A stretch of 64,000 nucleotides of DNA from Capsaspora owczarzaki ATCC 30864 (Eukaryota; Opisthokonta; Filasterea), in contig NW_011887299.1 in assembly GCF_000151315.2 (NCBI RefSeq), forward strand, positions 526,894 to 590,893. Direction: 5' to 3'. How positions within the stretch are numbered: the stretch's first letter is position 1; the number at the start of each line of letters is the position of its first letter. Below, in pieces: positions 58,001 to 64,000 of the stretch. The position numbers and the translations under genes were made by a program. The notes beneath the pieces were generated by a model that was given only the letters and a program-made list of their open reading frames with translations, searched no databases and was not told the origin of the DNA.

Positions 58001-58909
58001 GGACGCGCAACAACTTTATGTGGGCCAACATTATGATTACAACGCGAGCCGTGTGGTGGAATGGCCGGCTGCACCTGATGCCGCTCGTCGATCTGATGCA
58101 ACGGTACGAGAACGTCGACGGACGCGTTGGGCACTTTGGTCTCGAACTGTCCGACGATGGCGGCGCTGTTGAGGTGACCAGCACTGAGGCCATCGAGGGC
58201 AACGGACGTGCGATTACGGCCTCTCCCAGTCTTGCCAATCACCAGTACCTGTACTACCACGGCTGGACGCGGGAGCCCAGCCCCAACGATTGCATCAAAC
58301 TTCTCCTGGATGTTTCAGTCGACCCGACCTCTCCGAGAGGCGGTTCTTCCCTCTCAAGCGCCGACAAGAAGGCCAAAATCGATCAGTTGATTCGCTTTGG
58401 CGTGCCAAACGGCATCAAGGTGTTTTGCTTGGGTTTGGCGCCCGCGATTCATGTTCCTGCCAGTGCTACCAGCCTGAAATCTCTCTCGACGCCCACCATC
58501 GATGCGTTGGAAGGGTACATTTCCACTCTCGAGCCAGCACTGCATTTCGTCCGCATTCAGTACAGCCTCGGATCTCACCCGCGCAGCGTGGCGGTCCTTT
58601 CCAAATTCCGGGATGTCGTTGAAGCGCAGCTCCAGATCTACAGGCAGATGGATTTGTAAGACTCGCGTCGATGCTGATGATGATGATGCTGCAGGAGCAA
58701 AAACACAATGTGGCAAAGTGTGGCAGACGAAAAACTGACACCCCTCTGATGATCTTGTTTGATTTCGCAGGGATGATTCGCAAGGGTCCCCTCGAACCCT
58801 GGCCTGTCGAAAATACCTCCGCCAACAACTCCCATACATGCAAAAGCTGCTTGCTGCGCTGAACGTCAAGTTGCGGCTTTCGAAACAAAGTTCGAATGAT
58901 GAGTTGTAG
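55031..58909 (+). CDS. Signal-peptide protein with two SET-like (SETD3/LSMT-type) modules
   Basis: Exons: 55031-55178, 55295-55409, 55512-55659, 55755-55817, 55900-56121, 56237-56376, 56479-56739, 56822-56921, 57040-58655, 58771-58909; 983 codons plus stop, frame closed. Residues 1-23 look like a signal peptide (LGLAVLVLIAAASGVAVG). Module 1 is a SETD3/Rubisco-LSMT-like SET fold: LIPFADLLNHRF (the usual D-x-x-NH core), then EEVEDDYGNLSNAQFLQLYG, followed by a substrate-binding-type helical region. A Ser/Pro/Ala linker (about 450-525) leads to module 2, where the matching core reads LMPLVDLMQRYEN and NHQYLYYHGW, so the Asn-His pair is lost and it is probably inactive. The final exon was recognised by the GTAAGA donor at 58656 and phase; without splicing the protein would end at TAA 58657. 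Substrates of this family are non-histone lysines or histidines; none can be named here. The stop is 32 bp from the FIS1 stop. Confidence 0.85.
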
Positions 58910-58941
58910 TGAAAAAAAAAATGCTGTTTGGGCCATGGCTT

Positions 58942-60035
58942 TTACTTTTTCTTTAACAACATGATACCGAGCCCGACAATGACAGACAGTCCACCCACAA
59001 CTGCCGCACCGATAAGAGTATCTGCCAGAATGGTTGGATTGTTTCGGAACCATCGTGAGCCGTGTGAGCACAACCCACCAAGCGAAAACGAAAAAGAGCA
59101 GCTGACAAAGTACCACCTTCCTTACCCTTGGAAACTAACTTGTCGATCGCCGCATCCAGCTGCAACGCTTGGCGATTGCGAGGCTCGATCTGCAGCAAAC
59201 GCTTGACATAGACGCGTGCGTTCGGATACTCGCCCAATCGGTAGTACCCTAGCGCAATGAAGAACAGGCACTCCCGATCGCGATCTCCGCTTGCCAAGAG
59301 ATCTGGACGTCGTCGGCAATTAGAGAGAGATTCGAAGCAATGAACAAGAGCAAACGGAGTGATTGAGATTGCGTTGCTTTGCAAACCGATGGATTTGCAT
59401 TGTAAAGCTCGAGACGAGATCTGAGCACTTGAAATGTGCCTCATCCTCACCTTGGAACATCTCAATGCCGCGGCGGTTATCTCCGCGAAATCTGCTCTTG
59501 ACGAGACACCATGCGTAGTTGAACTTGGCGTTGTCGGTTGAACTTCCCGTCCGCAAGATCAGATCGTTGTGCTCGCGTTCAAAGCGCTGCAAAAAGTTTC
59601 GGTCAAAATAACAGTGATACGAAAATAAGGTGAGAGTGTGTGTTGACGGCAGGGTGTCCCTCAGGTCGAGTCGCAATTGAATAGAAAGCCAAGAAACTCA
59701 GTCTTGGCGAGATTTGACTTTGGAACGCGTCACCGAGCGAACGAGACCAACGATCGAGCAAGCGTTCGCCCTCATTCCCTCATAGAAAACGCCGTTCATG
59801 TGTGGCCGCTTTCGAATCGCGCTGGGAATGATCTGTCAACGTGGAACGAGTGGCCACCCGTTGAAAAGCTGACCTGTGCGCTCTCCCTCTACCTCGCTCA
59901 CTCTCGCTCTACATTGCTCTACACTGCTCTCTCTCTCTGGATCTCACTCTCGCTCTCTCGTCCACAGCGCGCTCGCAATCAGTGCTTGCGCGGTACCTCA
60001 ACGTCGACGTCGTCAACGGGCGCATCAAACTCCAT
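58942..60035 (-). CDS. FIS1: FIS1, mitochondrial and peroxisomal fission adaptor
   Basis: Tail-anchored outer-membrane TPR protein linked to recruitment of the fission dynamin. Exons: 60035-59997, 59586-59451, 59302-59126, 59021-58942; 143 codons plus stop, frame closed, near the human length of 152. The N-terminal exon encodes only 13 acidic residues (MEFDAPVDDVDVE). Then come FEREHNDLI, FNYAWCLVKSRF (family signature), the second TPR with ECLFFIALGYYRLGEYPNA and VKRLLQIEPRNRQA, and the C-terminal anchor (LIGAAVVGGLSVIVGLGIM) followed by a basic LLKKK tail. The 410-nt first intron is long for this genome, and an additional small exon between 59997 and 59586 cannot be excluded. Conserved parts make the identity firm. 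Confidence 0.92.
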
Positions 60036-60340
60036 TTCTTCGAGAAGTAAAAAAAAAAAAAAACTGAGACTGAGACTGAGACTGAGACTGAACTCGAGCT
60101 TCCAGAAATGGAAGAGCCTGAGCGTTGCCTTAGTTTTTGACATGTCTCGATTGGGATTGATTACTTGCAGTGCTCAGCAAAGTGCTCCAAACAGAGAGCG
60201 ATCACAAAATTCGGACAACAATCGTTCACTCACGTCAATGGCTGCTTTGCTCACATCGAACAGTGCAGCGATCACAAACTAGTACTGTAGTACACCACTA
60301 ATCATCTCATCTCGTTCACTAGTTCACTCTTCCATTCACA
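60036..60340. promoter_or_regulatory. Bidirectional promoter region FIS1/CoA-binding gene
   Basis: 305 bp between divergent starts. It holds an A-run (60049-60062) and a short tandem of TGAGAC/GACTGA units (about 60065-60091) on the FIS1 side. No other structure is evident. Confidence 0.5.
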
Positions 60341-61069
60341 ATGGCTGCCTGCTCCATCAAACCAACCGTCGCAACAGACCGGATTGCTCAGTTCCTCGCG
60401 ACGCAGAAGTTTGCCGTCGTTGGCGCGTCGGCTGATCCATCCAAGATCGGCAACTCTGTGCTGCTCAAGTACAAGCAGGCCAACAAGGTTAGTGTGATGA
60501 TGATGATGATCGTGAGAGCGGTTGAAGCACGACTCGTAGCACAAATTTTGACTTGCAGAATGACTTTGCTGATGCTAACATGCGGCTTTCAATTCCCACT
60601 GGCATCTACGAAACAGCATGTTGTGCCAGTCAACCCAAAGGCACCCGAGATCGAAGGACTGGTCTGCGTGACGAGCCTGTCGCAGCTGACCGAGCCGTCG
60701 CGTTACTCTGTTTCAGTCATCACTCCGCCCGCCGTAAGTCTCGCGTCGTTCCAGCGAACGCCTTCGTCTCGCGCATTGAGAATTGAATAGAACAGGCAGT
60801 GCGCTGGAAGGTGGGGATTTGGGAGGTGCTCCCTTGATTCTGTTCAGCTCAGATTCAGCTTGTTCAGAAACAACCTTTGTCGCTAACTCACTCCAACGGT
60901 TTGTCTGCAGGTGTCGGAGGGTATCATTCAAGACGCAATCAACCTTGGAATCAAGAACGTCTGGCTCCAGCCCGGTGCAGAGTCAGCCAAGGCCATCCAA
61001 CTCGCAGAGCAAGCCAACATCAATCTCATTCATGGCGGCCCTTGCGTTCTGCGTCTCAGCAGCTTGTGA
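60341..61069 (+). CDS. CoA-binding domain protein (YccU-like Rossmann fold)
   Basis: Small single-domain protein of the CoA_binding_2 type, common in bacteria and protists. Exons: 60341-60487, 60617-60733, 60911-61069; 140 codons plus stop, frame closed. The nucleotide-binding Gly-rich strand is KFAVVGASADPSKIGNSVL; then VVPVNPKAPEIEGL, SVSVITPPA and IKNVWLQPGAESAKAIQLA follow in family order. Close relatives usually end with a Cys-containing strand; here HGGPCVLRLSSL. Its biochemical role is not established for most members; CoA binding is inferred from the fold. The start lies 305 bp from the divergent FIS1 start. Confidence 0.88.
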
Positions 61070-61394
61070 CAAGCTAGAGGAGGACATGTACAAGCTTAGG
61101 CTCTGTTGTAAATAGGACACGCTGAATGACAGACTTATTCTGAGGGATGTTACTCTTGCATTTTGAACGATTCAAGAAGTCCTGCTCTGCTCGGACGTGT
61201 GAGCGAGTAATGAAAATATAAATTCTCAAGCGCACAGTGCATAATACAAACAACTCGGAACAGCGGGGATTCAAAAGCAAAGCAAAGCAAGGGGGGGGGG
61301 GAAAAAGCCAAAACGTCGATAAAAGCAAACAGTGAACAAACAAACAAGAATCAAAAACAAGCAAGAAAACGACAAAATCCTGAAGAAAATCCAA
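61070..61394. other. Convergent gap CoA-binding gene/membrane protein
   Basis: 325 bp between stop codons. AT-rich, with a G-run (61290-61299) and purine-rich sequence near 61340-61390. Nothing gene-like was seen. Confidence 0.5.
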
Positions 61395-63083
61395 TCATCG
61401 TCGGAACAGAAGCATGAGCAAGCGAGCAGCTTTGACTGATGGACGCTCCCATCGGAAAAGCGACAACCACGTCACCTCGGTCGGGCTGAGGGAGGTTGCT
61501 CCGAATTTCAACAGACTTTCACTCTCGGCAAGACGCGTCTCGAGCGAGACGAGTCGCTGTGTGGATGCTTCCGTGTGCATGTCAATGGCGCCCTTGCTGT
61601 TCCGAAGCACGCGCGTCATTTTGAGCAGCGAAGAGTCGACACGCGACTTGAGTGCCACAAGCTCGCCTTGGACGCTGGCAAGCTCGTGCTCGAGCGTGTG
61701 CACTTGCGTGTTGAGGCGATCTTCGCGCTCGGCCATCGCCTCTGCTTCAATCAAGGGCCGGTCGAGCTGCTGCTGGAGTTCGTGCGCCCGAGACGTCCAA
61801 GTATTCCACAGCCGCAGGAAGGGTGGCAAGCCCGAGGCCACAAGGAAGAGTCGGGGGCTAAACAGCGCCATCAGCACACCTTCGGACTGGCTGCCCAAGA
61901 GATGAATGCCGATCGCACCGACGAACGGCGCAATCAACGACGTGACAAGCGCGCGACGTTCGAGCCCTCGGAGCTCAGCCATCGCCTCGATGTATTCTCG
62001 ATGGGTTTCATCGTCGTCTGCCTCCTTATCACTGCTGTCAATATTCCCGACGCTTGAGCTTCGCGGCGGCTGGAGGGTCACCTTCAACTTGCTGGTTTGT
62101 TCGAGGAGGTTCCTGCGCGCTTCAGTCACCGCCACTGGCGCACCAGTCTCGTCGTCATCTAGCAAATCATCCGAGTCGGTTGGATCGTAGGTGGCATAGG
62201 ACAGGGCGGGGTTGCGAGAGCGCTGGCGTTCGAGCATTTCCTCTTGAATCATGCTGTCGGAACCAGTGGCGTTGGTCGCGCCGTCTTGAACTCGAACCGT
62301 TCGCCGTATGCTCGACGACGCTTGCTCAAACACTTTGTGCTCTTGTAAAGAGGACGATGATGACTTGGTCTGCTGCTTTTCCTCTGAAACGACCGTCAGA
62401 TTGGACGACGCAGCCACATATCCAGCTCGCGTTCGGAGCTTGTGCCTTTGCGCATCGGAAACGGTCGCGATGACGTCGCCAGCCTCAGCAGCGTCCTTCG
62501 TCGCATTGCTGGAAGCAGCAGCCGCCTTTCGCGCGCCGTGATGATTGGCAGCAGCAGCTGCAGCTGAGGAACTCGAGCTGCTCGTCTCCGCAAAGACGCC
62601 TCGAGGGAGGTGCGTTCCAGCGCTACTGGGGCCAACTGTCTGCTGTGCGCCAAGGCCTGCGAGCGCCGGCGCAGAGCCGCCTGGAGCAGCAGCAGCAGAC
62701 GTCGGAATCCGCCCGGCAATGATGCCCGCTGCCTCTGCATTGTCGCCAGAGCTGCGACGCGGCACCGACGAAGGGGACGACGACGACGACGACGACGACA
62801 AGGAGCCCCGTTGGGCTGAACGCGAGACTGGCGTGGCTGGCGGGGTGGCCCAGGAGGCGTCTGCTGCACTGCTGCGCTGGGAATGGAGTGGCTGGGACTG
62901 AGAGGCGAGCTGCGCGCGACGCAGTGTGGCCGCCTGGAACAGGTCCTCGGGCTTCTTGAGCACATAGAAGAGCCACAGCAGCGTGACCAGGAAGAGCACA
63001 AAGTCGATGGCTGCCGTCGCGCCAACCAGCAGCGAGAGCCCGGCGGGCAGAATGGACAGTAGGACGGGCACCCAGGTCCGCAT
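61395..63083 (-). CDS. Uncharacterised membrane protein with coiled coil
   Basis: Single-exon ORF of 562 codons that I do not recognise. Residues about 5-42 hold two closely spaced hydrophobic segments (VPVLLSILPAGLSLLVGATA and FVLFLVTLLWLFYVLKKP), with a Trp/Pro end typical of an endomembrane hairpin. A long Ser/Ala-rich disordered stretch (about 55-300) follows, then a second hydrophobic region around residues 375-425 (LIAPFVGAIGIHLLGS and LFLVASGLPPFL). A coiled coil occupies about 430-520 (heptads in AEREDRLNTQVHTLEHELAS). The protein ends in a basic, hydrophobic tail (AARLLMLLFRR). The coding potential is supported by uniform codon use and absence of stops over 1.7 kb. ATG 63083 is the first in frame. 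Confidence 0.75.
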   Translation of the reverse strand: MRTWVPVLLSILPAGLSLLVGATAAIDFVLFLVTLLWLFYVLKKPEDLFQAATLRRAQLASQSQPLHSQRSSAADASWATPPATPVSRSAQRGSLSSSSSSSSPSSVPRRSSGDNAEAAGIIAGRIPTSAAAAPGGSAPALAGLGAQQTVGPSSAGTHLPRGVFAETSSSSSSAAAAAANHHGARKAAAASSNATKDAAEAGDVIATVSDAQRHKLRTRAGYVAASSNLTVVSEEKQQTKSSSSSLQEHKVFEQASSSIRRTVRVQDGATNATGSDSMIQEEMLERQRSRNPALSYATYDPTDSDDLLDDDETGAPVAVTEARRNLLEQTSKLKVTLQPPRSSSVGNIDSSDKEADDDETHREYIEAMAELRGLERRALVTSLIAPFVGAIGIHLLGSQSEGVLMALFSPRLFLVASGLPPFLRLWNTWTSRAHELQQQLDRPLIEAEAMAEREDRLNTQVHTLEHELASVQGELVALKSRVDSSLLKMTRVLRNSKGAIDMHTEASTQRLVSLETRLAESESLLKFGATSLSPTEVTWLSLFRWERPSVKAARLLMLLFRR

Positions 63084-63799
63084 TATTTTGTCACGTCACG
63101 CACAACTACTGCTGTACTTTGAGGCTTGCTTCGAAATTTTGCTTCGGTGGGGTTGAGGATGGTAGGTGGCGCCGAGTTTGAAAGAATAGGAGGAAGCGGC
63201 TTGGGAAAACCGGGTCAAAGCAGTGTTGCAAGGGGAAAACGGGAACAGGAAGGAAACGGACAAAGTGAAAAAAAGAACAATGGCGGGAATGAGCTTTTTG
63301 TACAAGAACGAACAGGGAAAGCAGATCATAAAGGGGGGGGGGATGCGCTTTTTTTGTTTGAAGTGAGTCAGTACAGTAAGGCGATCTCAGAGCGATCGAG
63401 ATGTGGCGTTCGTCCTCGCTCAGAACAAACGCCGACAGCATTGGAGCAACAGTTTTTGTTGTTGTTTTTCGTCAAAAAAACAACGCTTGGATTTCGTCGG
63501 ACAACCTTGGTTTTCGTTCGACAGCTCTTTTTGTCAATGAAAGGCACATGTAGCTGGAGCCGATTCAAAGGCAAGGAGACGAACGCAGACAAGCACAAGA
63601 GATCGAAGGTAAACCCTTCCCGCCATATTCCATTTTCTCGCTCTCTTCTCCTTCCTTCCCCCCCCCCTTCCCTTCCGCCCACTTCCTGCCATTCACTTCT
63701 GACTCATCTTTCATTCCCATCATTGTCTTTTCGGTTTCAGTTCAGTCTACACTTTTCTTCTTCTTCTTCTTCTTTTTTTTTTTTCTTCTTTATCTTTCA
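63084..63799. other. Intergenic region with divergent promoters
   Basis: 716 bp between the membrane-protein start (minus) and the possible gene start at 63800 (plus). It contains a G-run (63333-63341), C-runs near 63660-63668 and TTC repeats (63756-63773) just before the next ATG. No ORF was convincing. Confidence 0.4.
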
Positions 63800-63944
63800 A
63801 TGCGTAAGTTTTTTTTGTTTTTTTTTTAAGATGGTTTTTTTTTCAAGCCTACCTCACTTTGTTTCTCCCTTCTCGCTCTCCTCCTCCTCCTCCTCCCACA
63901 CACAGCTTCCGACTCTGCTTACAGCACGTTCGAGCTTGGCTCCG
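63800..63944 (+). CDS. 5' end of a gene running off the window (two small exons)
   Basis: ATG at 63800 is followed after one base by a consensus donor (ATGC then GTAAGT at 63804). A polypyrimidine tract and a CACACAG acceptor end at 63905. Exon 63906-63944 then reads in phase as MPSDSAYSTFELGSG and is followed by another donor, GTACGT. Together these give a 4-nt coding first exon and a 39-nt second exon. The family cannot be recognised from 14 residues. The rest lies beyond the window, which ends in a poly-A run that may be intronic or a contig edge. Confidence 0.45.
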
Positions 63945-63978
63945 GTACGTCGTCCAACAGAAAACAGAGAGAAAACGG

Positions 63979-64000
63979 AAAAAAAAAAAAAAAAAAAAAA
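63979..64000. repeat. Poly-A run at the right edge
   Basis: The last 22 bases are all A, inside what would be the second intron of the gene starting at 63800. Its true length is unknown because the window ends here. Confidence 0.85.

Overview
The window is nuclear DNA of a unicellular eukaryote. Genes are split by short GT-AG introns (mostly 75-150 nt), GC is moderate to high, and homopolymer or simple-repeat tracts fill introns and intergenic gaps. The gene content (metazoan-type OPA1, calmodulin-lysine methyltransferase, a GT49 glucuronyltransferase, VPS13, TOR, an ACBP-enoyl-CoA isomerase fusion) suggests a unicellular relative of animals, for example a filasterean such as Capsaspora. This is an inference from gene families, not a proven identification. 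I see no mobile elements, rRNA, tRNA or CRISPR.

Layout, left to right: TOR kinase (+, 5' end outside the window); Ku70 (-); OPA1 dynamin-like GTPase (+); a protein kinase carrying a PBZ poly(ADP-ribose)-binding zinc finger (+); CaM KMT (-); a 4,788-residue VPS13 lipid-transfer protein with a 13.4-kb terminal exon (+); a GT49 glycosyltransferase (-); a secreted leucine-rich-repeat protein built from 32 single-repeat exons (-); a doubtful small membrane ORF (+); an SLC2-type sugar transporter (+); mitochondrial ribosomal protein uS9m (-); a mitochondrial ACBP/ECI2 gene (-); a signal-peptide protein with two SET-like modules (+); FIS1 (-); a small CoA-binding Rossmann protein (+); an unrecognised two-segment membrane protein with a coiled coil (-); and the first exons of another gene (+) at the right edge.

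The genes are densely packed and often in alternating orientation. Four head-to-head pairs share 157-305 bp (Ku70/OPA1, CaM KMT/VPS13, ECI2/SET, FIS1/CoA-binding). Two tail-to-tail pairs have stop codons only 48 and 32 bp apart. Several products act at mitochondria (OPA1 fusion, FIS1 fission, uS9m translation, ECI2 fatty-acid oxidation; VPS13 at contact sites), but they are not arranged as an operon.

Exon boundaries were set by hand from splice signals, reading phase and conserved protein motifs. For 14 of the genes the summed coding length is a multiple of three. Two genes show apparent frame discontinuities: TOR near 2543, and the LRR gene between about 40060 and 40140. The strongest candidates for something new are the LRR exon array, the PBZ-kinase fusion, the possible GC-AG splice switch between ACBP alone and ACBP-isomerase, and the tandem SET protein with a signal peptide.
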